Positions 26,079 to 34,839 of a stretch of 64,000 nucleotides of DNA are shown here, one piece after another. A model generated the notes under the pieces. That model was not told where the DNA came from and did not search any database. It worked only from the letters and a program-made list of their open reading frames with translations. The stretch spans positions 143,744 to 207,743 of the forward strand of contig JBIKWB010000004.1 of assembly GCA_044356555.1 (NCBI GenBank), given 5' to 3'. A program made the translations under genes and the position numbers. Position 1 is the first letter of the stretch, and each line of letters begins with the position of its first letter. The stretch comes from Tous-C4FEB sp044356555. Its GTDB lineage: Bacteria; Verrucomicrobiota; Verrucomicrobiia; Opitutales; Opitutaceae.

Positions 26079-29000
26079 TCAGTCGATAAACGTGAATTCG
26101 TTCAAGTTGAGCAGGAGCCGGCAGAGAGCGGGCAGGCCTTCGGCTTCGGCAAAGGCGACGAGGCGGGCGCCGGTCTCCGCGTCCGGCGGCCGGCCGAGCG
26201 CCAGCGCGTGGGCCCGCGCGATCTGCGCGGGGAAATCCGCGGGCCGCTCGGCCTGCGCGCGCGCGGCGAGGTGCCGCGCCTGCGTGACGATGAAGCCGTT
26301 GTTGAGCATCGCGAGCGCCTGCAGCGGGGAGAGGCTTTCATTGCGCTTATCGACCCGCATCGATGGATCGGCGCAATCCATCGACGTCATCCAGGGTTGG
26401 GTCTGGGACCGCACGACGAAGCGGTAGATGGAGCGGCGCCACGTTTTCGCATCCTCCGGATCGGCGAGGTCGTAGCGGAAATGCGGCGAATGCTCGGGCC
26501 GCTCGATCACGAAGTCCTGCCAGCCCGGTCCGCCCATCGTGAGATCGAGTTTGCCGCTGGCGGCGAGGACAGCGTCGCGCAACGCCTCGGCCTCGAGTTT
26601 GCGGCGGTTTTGGCGCCAGAGGAGGGTGTTGCCGGAATCGATGGTTTCCGCCGCGGCATTCGTGGTGACGGCCTGACGGTACGTGGCGCTTGAAACAATG
26701 CGGCGGTGCAGGGCCTTCAGCGAACCGCCGCCGTCGCGGAAATCCGCCGCGAGCCAATCGAGCAGTTCGGGATGGGTGGGCGTGGCGCCGTTGCGGCCGA
26801 AATCGTTGGGCGTATCGACGAGGCCGCGGCCGAAATGATAATGCCAGACGCGGTTCACGATGCTGCGCCACGTGAGCGGATTGTTCGGGTCGGTGAGCCA
26901 GCGGGCGAGCGCGGCCCGGCGTTCGCCTTCGCCGGCGTCGGGCGGGAGCGCGAAGCGTGCGGGCGCAAACTGCAGCGCGGACAGGGCGCCGGGGCCGACG
27001 GGTTTGCCGGGCGTGGTGACTTGGCCGCGGGCCAGCACGTGAATCGGGCGCGGACGTCCGCCCGTGGGCCCGGTTCCGATGAAGTTACTGCTGCCCGTGT
27101 GGACTGCGCCCGCGTAAACGAGGTCGGGTTTCGGAAACGCTTTCAGTTCTTCGGCGACCCGCGAGGCTTCGGCGAGGAGCGCGGCGCGGCGGGATTTCGT
27201 CGGCTCGTCCGCGAAGCCGAGCAGCAGCGCATCGCGGGCGCGCTCGAGTTCTTTTTTTTCGTCCGCAGAGAGGACCGAGGGCGACACGCCGTCGGTCAGG
27301 TTGGATTTTTGCCAGCGCGGCGCGACCTCGACGGAATCGAGGGCGGTGACCGGCCGGCCGAGGGCGACGTTTTTTCCCGCGCGGTCGGTGACGCGCAGCT
27401 CGGCGAGGGCGAACATGTAGTCGTCTTTACGCGGCGCGAGCTTGGTCACGGTGACGCGGACGTAGCGGCCGATGATCCCGTCGCCGGCGCCTCCGCCGGT
27501 GTTGAAAACGTCGCGGCCGGGATTGGGGAAATCGGCCATGAACGTCTGGTCGTAACGCTGCCAGAGGAGTTTTACGCCCGCCCGAAACTCCGGATCGTCG
27601 CTGGCCTCGACTTTGAAACGCACGGGAAAACCGAAGCCCGCGCCGATGTCGTTGAACGTATCGTGCGCGGGGACCAGCGTCGCGCGGCCGATCTCGATGG
27701 ATTCACCGAGGTCGACCTGCACCCATTTCGTCGCATCGGGAATCGGCGACAGCGCGCTATGGTAGCCGTGGCTCGGGCTGGGCTGACCGGGTTTGGCGGG
27801 GTCGATTTGCGGCGGCAGTTCGAGCCGGCGGGTGATGTCGGCGTAGGCTTCGCCGGCTTGCGTGCGCAGCGGGGCATCGAGCGCGGCGAGGGCGGCGGCG
27901 GTTTCGCGCTGCCGGCGGCGGAGGTCCTGAAAGCGGGCGTTGCGGGCGTCGTCGCGGTAGTATTCGCGGTCCGTCCGGTCGAGGGCGGAGAACACCGCCT
28001 GCAGGCTGTAGTAATCTTCCTGCGGGATGGGATCGAATTTGTGGGCGTGGCACTGGGCGCAGTGGACGGTGAGGCTGGAAAAGGTGCCGATGGTGTTCGC
28101 GACCATGTCGTCGCGATCGAGGTGACGGGCAACTTTCCCGTCGGTCTTGGACTCCGGCACTTCCGCGTGGCCGATAAAATCCCAAGGACCGGCGGAAATG
28201 AATCCGAGGGCCTCGATGCCGTCGGCGGTGCCGGGAAAGAGCACGTCGCCGGCGATTTGTTCCTGCAAGAAGCGCGCGTAGGGTTTGCCAGAGTTAAACG
28301 CGCGCACGACGTAGTCACGGTAGGGCCAGGCGTGGGGGCGGAGCTTGTCTTTGTCGTAGCCGTGCGTGTCGCCGTAGTGGACGACGTCGAGCCAGTGCCG
28401 GGCCCAGCGCTCGCCGTAACGCGGCGAGGCGAGCAGGGCCTCCACCAGCCGCTCGTAGGCATCCGGGGCGGTATCGGCGACGAAGGCCTCGGTCTGCTCC
28501 GGCGTCGGAGGCAGACCGGTGAGATCGAAATAGAGCCGGCGGATCAACGTGCGGGCGTCGGCGGCGGGCGCCGGACTGAGACCTTGAGCGGTGAGTTTCG
28601 CCCGGACGAAGGCATCAACCGGATTTTGGGCACCCGCCGGCGGCGTGACGGCTGCGAGGGGTTTGAGCGACCACCAATCAAGGGGGTCGGCCACGGCGGC
28701 GCTCGCGGAGTCGGGCCAAGCCGCACCCGAGTCGATCCACGCCTTGAGGGTGGCGATTTCCGCCGGCGCGAGTGCTTCGCCCTTGGGCGGCATTCGCATA
28801 TCCTCAACTTCGCCGGCGATAAACTTCATCAACGGGCTCGTGGCGCCGAGTCCCGGCACGATATTCGGCGTACCGCTGTCGCCGCCGTTCAAGGCGATGG
28901 CCTTCACATCGAGGCGGTAGCCGCTCTTTTGTTTTTCGGGGCCGTGGCATTTGATGCAATGCGCCTCAAAAATCGGGCGCACGTCGCGCACGAAATCAGG

Positions 29001-29114
29001 CGCAGCTACGGCCAATGCCGGGACGAGCGCCCCGGCCAAGATTGCGGCCTGGCGACCCCGCCGGGAGGAAGCGACGGCGGCCGCCGACACCCCCGCGCAG
29101 CCCCGTGATTTCAT
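26079..29114 (-). CDS. PSD1 protein: cytochrome-like PSCyt1, DUF1549, DUF1553
   Basis: A 1011-aa secreted protein. After an RRGRQAAILAGALV signal comes a PSCyt1 domain with a c-type haem motif (EAHCIKCHGPE) and the MRMPPKG block. Next is DUF1549, whose AQCHAHKFDPIPQEDYY carries a second CxxCH. An inserted discoidin/F5-8C-like region follows (WVQVDLGESIEIGRATLV, YVRVTVTKLAP), then DUF1553 ending TFID. The start is uncertain: an ATG 28 codons upstream exists, but the later one gives a better signal peptide. Haem binding would make it a periplasmic redox or haem-dependent enzyme, not proven for the family. It is the full-length version of the truncated gene at the window start. Confidence 0.93.
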   Translation of the reverse strand: MKSRGCAGVSAAAVASSRRGRQAAILAGALVPALAVAAPDFVRDVRPIFEAHCIKCHGPEKQKSGYRLDVKAIALNGGDSGTPNIVPGLGATSPLMKFIAGEVEDMRMPPKGEALAPAEIATLKAWIDSGAAWPDSASAAVADPLDWWSLKPLAAVTPPAGAQNPVDAFVRAKLTAQGLSPAPAADARTLIRRLYFDLTGLPPTPEQTEAFVADTAPDAYERLVEALLASPRYGERWARHWLDVVHYGDTHGYDKDKLRPHAWPYRDYVVRAFNSGKPYARFLQEQIAGDVLFPGTADGIEALGFISAGPWDFIGHAEVPESKTDGKVARHLDRDDMVANTIGTFSSLTVHCAQCHAHKFDPIPQEDYYSLQAVFSALDRTDREYYRDDARNARFQDLRRRQRETAAALAALDAPLRTQAGEAYADITRRLELPPQIDPAKPGQPSPSHGYHSALSPIPDATKWVQVDLGESIEIGRATLVPAHDTFNDIGAGFGFPVRFKVEASDDPEFRAGVKLLWQRYDQTFMADFPNPGRDVFNTGGGAGDGIIGRYVRVTVTKLAPRKDDYMFALAELRVTDRAGKNVALGRPVTALDSVEVAPRWQKSNLTDGVSPSVLSADEKKELERARDALLLGFADEPTKSRRAALLAEASRVAEELKAFPKPDLVYAGAVHTGSSNFIGTGPTGGRPRPIHVLARGQVTTPGKPVGPGALSALQFAPARFALPPDAGEGERRAALARWLTDPNNPLTWRSIVNRVWHYHFGRGLVDTPNDFGRNGATPTHPELLDWLAADFRDGGGSLKALHRRIVSSATYRQAVTTNAAAETIDSGNTLLWRQNRRKLEAEALRDAVLAASGKLDLTMGGPGWQDFVIERPEHSPHFRYDLADPEDAKTWRRSIYRFVVRSQTQPWMTSMDCADPSMRVDKRNESLSPLQALAMLNNGFIVTQARHLAARAQAERPADFPAQIARAHALALGRPPDAETGARLVAFAEAEGLPALCRLLLNLNEFTFID

Positions 29115-29293
29115 GAAGTCACGCAGGGCGCACGTCACAGTCAGGAGCGAGCTGGGGAGCCAAGCGGCGAGGTCGCGGAGGGTCGGACCGGGCATCATTT
29201 TGGCGAAAAATGTTTTTCGACCTCTCTAGCGGCAAGCCCTAACGCGCCCTCGCGCCCTCTCGCCGTCTGCCCTCCCGCCACCGCCCCTTCCCA

Positions 29294-29953
29294 TCACTTC
29301 ACCCGCGCGTAGAACGTGAGCCCCGTCCCCGCCGTCACCGACCCGGCGGCGCGGAGGAGAATCACCGCCTGCTGCGGTTTGGCGCCCGCCGGCGGCGTCA
29401 CTTTTACACGGTAGTGCATGCGCGGGGTCACCGTCACCAGCTCCACCTTAAAATCCGGCTGGTTCGCCCAGGCCGCCGCCAACTCCACGCCACCCGGCAC
29501 GTTCACGAGCACATCCACGGACTTCGCTTCGGGCTTCTCGCCCGCCTCCCAGCTCAGATCGCGCGGCGTGAAGCTGAGCACCTCGGGCAATTCCGCCGTG
29601 AGCTTGAGCAGTTGTGAGGGCGCGCCGGGTTCATCCGTCACGACATTGATCGTCCGACTCACTGTCCCGCTCCGCCCGGTCGGATCGAACCGCACGACCA
29701 GCACCCCGCTCTCTCCGGGGGCGTAGGTCTTTTTGGCGAGGTCGATCAGCGTGCAATCGCAGGTCGCCACCGCCTGCGTGATCGTCACCGGCGCGGCGGT
29801 GTCATTCCGAAACCCGTAGCTCGCCACCGGCATCGCTCCATCCGCCTGCGGGCGCAGGACGGCCTCGACGGTAGTCCATTGCAACGCATACGCTGTCGGC
29901 CATCCGGCCAAGATGACGCAAAGCACGCGGAGGAAGCTTCGAGAAAATTTCAT
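29294..29953 (-). CDS. DUF1573 domain periplasmic protein
   Basis: A 219-aa protein with a signal peptide (MKFSRSFLRVLCVILAG, cleavage near TAYAL). A DUF1573/Ig-like fold follows, with the conserved ATCDCT block and the VVRFDPTGRSGTVSRTI strand pair. The start is the ATG before this signal; the longer upstream frame lacks support. DUF1573 proteins are exported beta-sandwiches common in Bacteroidota and Verrucomicrobiota, with no defined role. The two close cysteines may be a redox or metal site. Confidence 0.85.
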   Translation of the reverse strand: MKFSRSFLRVLCVILAGWPTAYALQWTTVEAVLRPQADGAMPVASYGFRNDTAAPVTITQAVATCDCTLIDLAKKTYAPGESGVLVVRFDPTGRSGTVSRTINVVTDEPGAPSQLLKLTAELPEVLSFTPRDLSWEAGEKPEAKSVDVLVNVPGGVELAAAWANQPDFKVELVTVTPRMHYRVKVTPPAGAKPQQAVILLRAAGSVTAGTGLTFYARVK

Positions 29954-30053
29954 AGTGCTGTTCCCAGTTATCCGCTTTACCGCCGATATAATTTTAATCT
30001 TCGCCATTGCCCCAAAAATTAAAGCCTGACCCGTTTTGCTTATCCCTCCGTTT

Positions 30054-30275
30054 TTAGCCCCCACGAATACACAAAGCCCAAAGGGATGTTCCAAGTGCAA
30101 CTATAGTAACAAACACATGTGTCGAAAAAGCAATATAAAAGGATACAGGATCTTGATCTCGTCGATGCAGAGAGCCTGACCAAAGTCGCCCATTTCTCCA
30201 TGCACGACTAAGGAAAAAAGAATATAATACGGAAACAAAAATTATAGAACAACATATAGTCGCCTCTTTAGACAT
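30054..30275 (-). CDS. Small two-span membrane protein in AT-rich islet
   Basis: A 73-aa protein with two membrane helices (about residues 6-25 and 44-66) joined by a short basic loop, SLHRRDQDPVSFY. A loop like this just before the second span is common in small uncharacterised membrane proteins. The coding DNA is much more AT-rich than the window average, suggesting transfer. No clear Shine-Dalgarno is seen. Function unknown. Confidence 0.55.
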   Translation of the reverse strand: MSKEATICCSIIFVSVLYSFFLSRAWRNGRLWSGSLHRRDQDPVSFYIAFSTHVFVTIVALGTSLWALCIRGG

Positions 30276-30333
30276 AATTTAATTTTCACAATACCTCGTA
30301 TAACAACCATGCACTTCGGACGGGGTGGCAAAT

Positions 30334-30552
30334 GGGGTCTGGCCGTTTTTTGTTAGCTTGTGTCACGTTTTGCGTGTTGGTGATAATCGCACCTTAGAGC
30401 CGCAGCCCTGAGTCACAACTGATCGGCCTATCATGAGATTAAAGGTGGGATCTTGCTGGAAAGTCGATCCGCATTCTTCGCATCATGCTCTTTACCCCGC
30501 CCGTTCTCGCCGATCAACTCAACCAATAAGTAACAAAAAACGGCCAGACCAC
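30334..30552. mobile_element. MITE-like element, copy 1
   Basis: About 219 bp with perfect 20-bp terminal inverted repeats, GGTCTGGCCGTTTTTTGTTA at 30336-30355 and its complement at 30531-30550. It has no coding capacity. It is nearly identical along its length to the copy at 32753-32975. A non-autonomous transposable element is the simplest reading. No clear target duplication was found. Confidence 0.75.
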
Positions 30553-30637
30553 TTCGGCTCAGCGCCCCTTTGGCTCGGCGCAGACCCCTTTGGCTCGGCG
30601 CCCCCTTTGGCTCGGCGCCCGTCACTTTGGCTCGGCC
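30551..30637. repeat. Short tandem array of a TTTGGCTCGGCG unit
   Basis: Five imperfect copies of a 16-20 base unit with the core CTTTGGCTCGGCG lie directly against the right end of MITE copy 1. The first reads CTTCGGCTCAGCG. Only one unit follows the second MITE copy. Slippage expansion from that flank is likely. Confidence 0.7.
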
Positions 30638-30642
30638 CCGGA

Positions 30643-31035
30643 CTATAGAGCGCTATACACGGTGCGATTTTTCTCAAACGCGGCCGTCTGTTCAATTTCA
30701 ACGATTCTAACGAAGCCGGAATCGTCCTGTTGAAATGTCACAACATAATTCACGGCGGTCTTAAAGCGGGAGTCTGATTTTACTATCCTATATCTTATTC
30801 TTCGAACGCCACTCATTATCTGCCCACCTTGAAACTCAAGATCCGCCGAGGATACCTGCGAGAAATCTACGATGATTCGATCAACTTTCCTCAACTCCGC
30901 GACCGCTAAATCCAATCTAAATCCAGACGTTATGCTCGATACTTGATAGTAATAAAAGGCAAGAAAAGCAGAGAACAAAACTATTAGAAACAAAGCCCCT
31001 TTCTTTGTTCGCCATTGATGGATTTTATTTACCAT
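30643..31035 (-). CDS. Small membrane-anchored protein of unknown function
   Basis: A 130-aa protein with one N-terminal membrane helix (about residues 14-30, ALFLIVLFSAFLAFYYYQV) and a soluble part with alternating strands (RIIVDFSQVSSADLEF, YVVTFQQDDSGFVRIVEIE). No family recognised. It starts with ATG preceded by GGGGGG about six bases upstream. Base composition is clearly lower in GC than its neighbours. The IS4 element is inserted about 12 bases upstream of the start codon, so the gene has lost its original promoter. It lies between the two MITE copies. Confidence 0.65.
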   Translation of the reverse strand: MVNKIHQWRTKKGALFLIVLFSAFLAFYYYQVSSITSGFRLDLAVAELRKVDRIIVDFSQVSSADLEFQGGQIMSGVRRIRYRIVKSDSRFKTAVNYVVTFQQDDSGFVRIVEIEQTAAFEKNRTVYSAL

Positions 31036-31047
31036 GAGACACCCCCC

Positions 31048-31055
31048 TTAAAACC
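31048..31055. repeat. Left target-site duplication of the IS4-family element
   Basis: TTAAAACC, repeated exactly at 32672-32679 on the other side of the element. An 8-base duplication is within the range known for IS4 groups. Confidence 0.85.
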
Positions 31056-32671
31056 CATCGGTGTCCGGGAAAGTGAAGCAGAGTGATAGATTCCCGTGTG
31101 CGCCGATGAGGCTATAGTGAAGCGGGAGAGCCGGCCGACGGGACGGAGAATGAAAACGAGGGGGCCGAAAAAAGGGGCCGAAAGCGGCTGCGGATAAAAA
31201 TTTGCGGGCCGCGCGGCGGACTTATAGCATGGCCTTGGCGGGCGGTTGCGAGGCTTTGGCGGGGCGATCTGACCGGGTTTATTGTTTCCGTCTCGCGGTC
31301 GATTCCGGGTCTTAAATCGCCTGCAAGCGTCTATTCAATAATGGTTTAATTGATTGATAAATCCGGAGATTTATCGGATATTTTCCCGATGAAACTCCCG
31401 TCGGAACCTCGGGTAGACGATTACTTTATGCAGCCGGCGGACGATCTGCTCCGGCACTATATCCGCCAACGCCGCGATCAGACCGGCGGGCTTACCGACG
31501 AGCGGTTTATCCGCTTGGGCATCACCCGAGCGTTGGAAGGTGATGAATCCGGCCGGGCCTTTTTGCAGGCGCTGGCGGATCGGCCCGAGGCGGGTCCGGA
31601 CCCCGTGCTGGCCCGGAGCACCTGGTTCGACGCGTTTCAATCCGCGCGGCGACTGGCTTTGGTGACGGAAGTCGCCACGACCAGCTACCGGAGGTTTGAA
31701 CGCGAACTGGCCGGCCGGGATTGGCTGGCCGCTTTTGCCGAACTAAAGGATCTGCCGGTCTGGGCCGTGGACGGGCACCAAATCGAGCACGCCTGTCACG
31801 CGCCCCGCGACGGCAAAGGCGAAGCGGTCGCCTCCGGCCTGACTTACGGGCTGTGCCTGCACACCGGGCTGCTCCGGCCGCTCGCTCGCTTTCAGGGCGA
31901 CGGGCAGCGCCGGCACGAGTGGCCGGTGTTCAAGGAGCACTGGCAGCGTTGGCTGGTCGGTGAACCCCGCGCGGGGATGCCGATCGTCGTCGCCGATCCG
32001 GCCTACATCGACGGCCAATACTGGGTGCTGCAGAAGATCGGCAAGCAGGCGATGGTCATCACCCGGGAAAAGGACAACATCAAGCCGACGATTTACGGTC
32101 CGAACGGGTTTGATCGCCACGATCCGGTCAACCTCGGGGTGCAGGCCGACGAGCTGGCCGGTTACAGCAGCTTTATGCTGCGAAGGATCCGTTATGTTGA
32201 TCCGGCCAGCGGCGAAGCGTTTGTGTTCGTCACGACCTGCCCGGCCGCGATCCGGCCCGGGCTGGTCGCTCTGCTCTACTTTTTGCGTTGGAAGATCGAA
32301 AAGGTCTACGACGTCTTCAAAAACAAGCTGAAGGCCCGCAAAGCTTGGGGCGTCGGCGACACCTCTGCGGTGATGCAAGCCCACTTCATGGCGCTCCTGC
32401 ACAATCTGCTCACCGTGCTGCTGTCCCGGCTCGAAGGCATCGGCTGCCCCGAGCAAAAAATCCTCGACCGCGCGGCCGCACGGGTGGACTCGCAACCGCC
32501 GTCACAACGGGTCCCCGCTCAAGAAATCATCCGCCACGCCCACGCCTTGACCTGCCAGTTCATCCGGCTGGTCCGTCATTGCCTGCGCTACAAAACCCCT
32601 TGGCCGCTCGCTCTGCCCCTTTTCCAAGCACGTCTCCTGCGCTACTTATGAAAACTTTTCGGACACCGTTG
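31056..32671 (+). mobile_element. IS4-family insertion sequence, apparently complete
   Basis: A 1616-bp element bounded by imperfect inverted repeats: CATCGGTGTCCGGGAAAGT at 31056-31074 and, at 32654-32671, the complement of CAACGGTGTCCGAAAAGT. It is flanked by identical 8-bp TTAAAACC duplications. It holds one intact transposase gene. About 290 bases before the gene are non-coding. The matching duplications mean a recent, undisturbed insertion, here immediately upstream of the gene at 30643. Confidence 0.88.
31350..32651 (+). CDS. IS4-family transposase (DDE)
   Basis: A 433-aa DDE transposase. The first Asp is in WAVDGHQIEHA and the second in VVADPAYIDG. The C-terminal YREK signature Y-(2)-R-(3)-E-(6)-K is exact in YFLRWKIEKVYDVFK and contains the catalytic Glu. 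Cut-and-paste transposition of the surrounding 1.6-kb element is its role. The frame is uninterrupted, so it may be active. An alternative start is the MKLPSEPRVDDYF methionine 13 codons in. Confidence 0.92.
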   Translation: MIDKSGDLSDIFPMKLPSEPRVDDYFMQPADDLLRHYIRQRRDQTGGLTDERFIRLGITRALEGDESGRAFLQALADRPEAGPDPVLARSTWFDAFQSARRLALVTEVATTSYRRFERELAGRDWLAAFAELKDLPVWAVDGHQIEHACHAPRDGKGEAVASGLTYGLCLHTGLLRPLARFQGDGQRRHEWPVFKEHWQRWLVGEPRAGMPIVVADPAYIDGQYWVLQKIGKQAMVITREKDNIKPTIYGPNGFDRHDPVNLGVQADELAGYSSFMLRRIRYVDPASGEAFVFVTTCPAAIRPGLVALLYFLRWKIEKVYDVFKNKLKARKAWGVGDTSAVMQAHFMALLHNLLTVLLSRLEGIGCPEQKILDRAAARVDSQPPSQRVPAQEIIRHAHALTCQFIRLVRHCLRYKTPWPLALPLFQARLLRYL

Positions 32672-32679
32672 TTAAAACC
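32672..32679. repeat. Right target-site duplication of the IS4-family element
   Basis: TTAAAACC, identical to the left copy at 31048-31055. Confidence 0.85.
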
Positions 32680-32752
32680 ATATAGGACCATGCCACCAAG
32701 CCCCCATTGAGTCGTTGCCCTCTCGGCATAAGGTCCCGACAAGGGGGGCAAA

Positions 32753-32975
32753 AAGGGGTCTGGCCGTTTTTTGTTAGCTTGTGTCACGTTTTGCGTGTTG
32801 GAGATAATCGCACCTTGGAGCCGCAGCCCCGAGTCACAACTGATAGGCCGATCATGGGATTAAAGATGGGATCTTGCTGGAAAGTCGATTCGCATTCTTC
32901 GCATCATGCTGTTTACCCCGCCCGTTCTCGCCGATCACCTCAACCAAGCACTAACAAAAAACGCCCAGACCCCTT
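32753..32975. mobile_element. MITE-like element, copy 2
   Basis: About 223 bp with terminal inverted repeats of up to 25 bp (AAGGGGTCTGGCCGTTTTTT then GTTAG at the left; its complement with one mismatch at the right, 32951-32975). Internal sequence matches copy 1 with scattered substitutions. Same orientation as copy 1, so before the IS insertion the pair bracketed the 130-aa gene at 30643. Confidence 0.78.
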
Positions 32976-33164
32976 CGGCTCGGCGGTCTAAATATAATCA
33001 GGCGTTGGGATAGGAACTCACCCTGCTGGGGACCAAAATTCAAGCGGAACAACCCGCCTGCCTTCCTCTGCAATTTGCGTTCATTCGGGTTCGTTCGCGG
33101 CTCTCCCACCGCATCGTTCCGGCTCAACTCCCAGCCCTCAGCTCTCACCTCTCAACCCTTCCCC
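32976..33164. other. Non-coding stretch with a degenerate B module
   Basis: The stretch between MITE copy 2 and the D-aminoacylase stop. Around 33078-33104 the sequence GTTCATTCGGGTTCGTTCGCGG resembles a decayed B-type interspersed repeat. Nothing else recognisable. Confidence 0.4.
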
Positions 33165-34727
33165 TCACTTCCCCACCAACTTCACCGGCCGACCCGGGCG
33201 CGCCGTCGTCAACTTCCCCTCGCGGATCACCGGCACGCCGTTCACCACCACATCGGAAAAGCCCACCGCATACGCGTGCGGCTCCGCAAAGTTCGCCGGA
33301 TCGCCCACCGTCTGCGGATCAACAATCACCACGTCCCCGGCAAATCCCACCCGCAACTCCCCGCGCTCGCCCAACCGAAACGTCTCCGCCGGCAGCTTCG
33401 TCATCTTTCGCACCGCCTCCTCCAACGTGAGCAGTTTCAGCTCCCGCACGTAACGCCCCAGCACGCGCGCGTTGTTCCCGTAGCCCCGCGGATGCGGCAC
33501 GCCTTCGGCAAATTTCCGCACGCCCGAATCCGAGGCGATCATCGTCAAGGGCAACGCCATAAACGCCCGGAGGTCGTCCTCATTCATCCCGTGAAACACC
33601 GCCTGCGCCCCGCCTTGCGCCACGAGGTCCAGCACGAGCTCGATCTGATCGTCGAGCGTGTCGCTCCCGCGCACGATCTTCGCCGCCTCCGGCACGGTCT
33701 TGCCGTTGAGCGTCGGGTTCGGCCGGAAATTCGCGATCACCGCGTAGGCGTAGTCCGGCCGCCGGCCATTGCGCAGCGAGGTCTTCATCTCCTCAACCGT
33801 CGCCGCCTTCACCGCCGGATCGGCCATGCGTTTCACAAACGCCGCCGTCCCGCCTTCGCGCACTTTATCCTCCACCAACGCCGAGATATTCGTCGACGAC
33901 GCCGTGTAGGCATACTGGTCCTGCGCGATGTCAATCCCGGCGGCCCGCGCCTTCGCGAGATACGCCGCGATCTCCGCCGCCCGCCCCCACGCCGCCGGGC
34001 TCGACAGCTTGATGTGCGACACTTGCGCGCGGATTCCCGCCCCGCGCGCTACCGTCAACACTTCGTCCAGCGCCTCCGTGATCCGCGCGTTTTCATAGCG
34101 CATGTGGCTCGCGTAAATCCCGCCGCGCCCGGCCACCACCTTGGCCAGCTCCACCAGCTCCACCGTCGGGGTAAACGTGCCCGGCAGATAGATCAGCCCC
34201 GTGCTCAGCCCCACCGCACCCTCGGCCATCCCGCGATCGACCAGCGCGCGCATTTTCGCCCGCTCGTCGTCGGTCGCCGGCCGCATGAAACTCCCGCCCA
34301 TCACCTGCGCGCGCACGCTGCCCTGCCCGATCAGCGTCGCCATGTTCACCGCCACGCCGACCCGCTGCATATTCGAAAACCAAAAACCTACGTCCGTCGT
34401 CGAGCTCCCGCAGTTGCCCGCGATCAACGTCGTCACGCCCATCCGCAGAAAATTCTCCGCCACCGGCAGGTCCGCGATGTCGTCCGCGTGCGTGTGCACG
34501 TCGATGAATCCCGGCGCCACCACCCGCCCGCCCGCGGCGATCTCCTCGCGGCCCTTGCCCGCAACCACGCCGACCGCGGCAATTTTTCCGTCCTTCAGCG
34601 CCACATCGCCGGCATACGCCGCGCGCCCCGTACCGTCGACGATGCGCCCGCCGCGGATCACCAGATCGTAGTCCTGCGCCGCCGCGATTCCGGAAAACAA
34701 AACCAGTCCGACAAAAATTGAGCGCAT
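33165..34727 (-). CDS. N-acyl-D-amino-acid deacylase family amidohydrolase
   Basis: A 520-aa metal-dependent hydrolase of the D-aminoacylase branch. Signal peptide MRSIFVGLVLFSGIAAA decides the start. The HxH metal pair is in GFIDVHTHADD, the bridging cysteine in IAGNCGSS, other ligands in YASHMRYE and VSHIKLS, and the catalytic Asp in MIASDSGVRK. It would free D-amino acids from N-acyl forms in the periplasm. Divergently placed with the beta-lactamase-fold gene at 34840, with about 110 bases between, so they may share a control region. A link to peptidoglycan or D-peptide recycling is inference. Confidence 0.92.
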   Translation of the reverse strand: MRSIFVGLVLFSGIAAAQDYDLVIRGGRIVDGTGRAAYAGDVALKDGKIAAVGVVAGKGREEIAAGGRVVAPGFIDVHTHADDIADLPVAENFLRMGVTTLIAGNCGSSTTDVGFWFSNMQRVGVAVNMATLIGQGSVRAQVMGGSFMRPATDDERAKMRALVDRGMAEGAVGLSTGLIYLPGTFTPTVELVELAKVVAGRGGIYASHMRYENARITEALDEVLTVARGAGIRAQVSHIKLSSPAAWGRAAEIAAYLAKARAAGIDIAQDQYAYTASSTNISALVEDKVREGGTAAFVKRMADPAVKAATVEEMKTSLRNGRRPDYAYAVIANFRPNPTLNGKTVPEAAKIVRGSDTLDDQIELVLDLVAQGGAQAVFHGMNEDDLRAFMALPLTMIASDSGVRKFAEGVPHPRGYGNNARVLGRYVRELKLLTLEEAVRKMTKLPAETFRLGERGELRVGFAGDVVIVDPQTVGDPANFAEPHAYAVGFSDVVVNGVPVIREGKLTTARPGRPVKLVGK

Positions 34728-34839
34728 GTTCGTTAAAGAAAGTTTCCCGCAGTTCAGCCCCGTTCCAGACGCCGACGCCACTCCGAAATCCGCGCCGTTC
34801 GTCTTTGCCTACCGCCGCCACCGCCACTCCCTTTTTGCC

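Noticed and set aside
30334..30552. MITE copy 1 as the end of the IS4 element
   Set aside because: The IS4 element has its own different inverted repeats and an 8-bp target duplication inside the MITE pair, so the two are separate.
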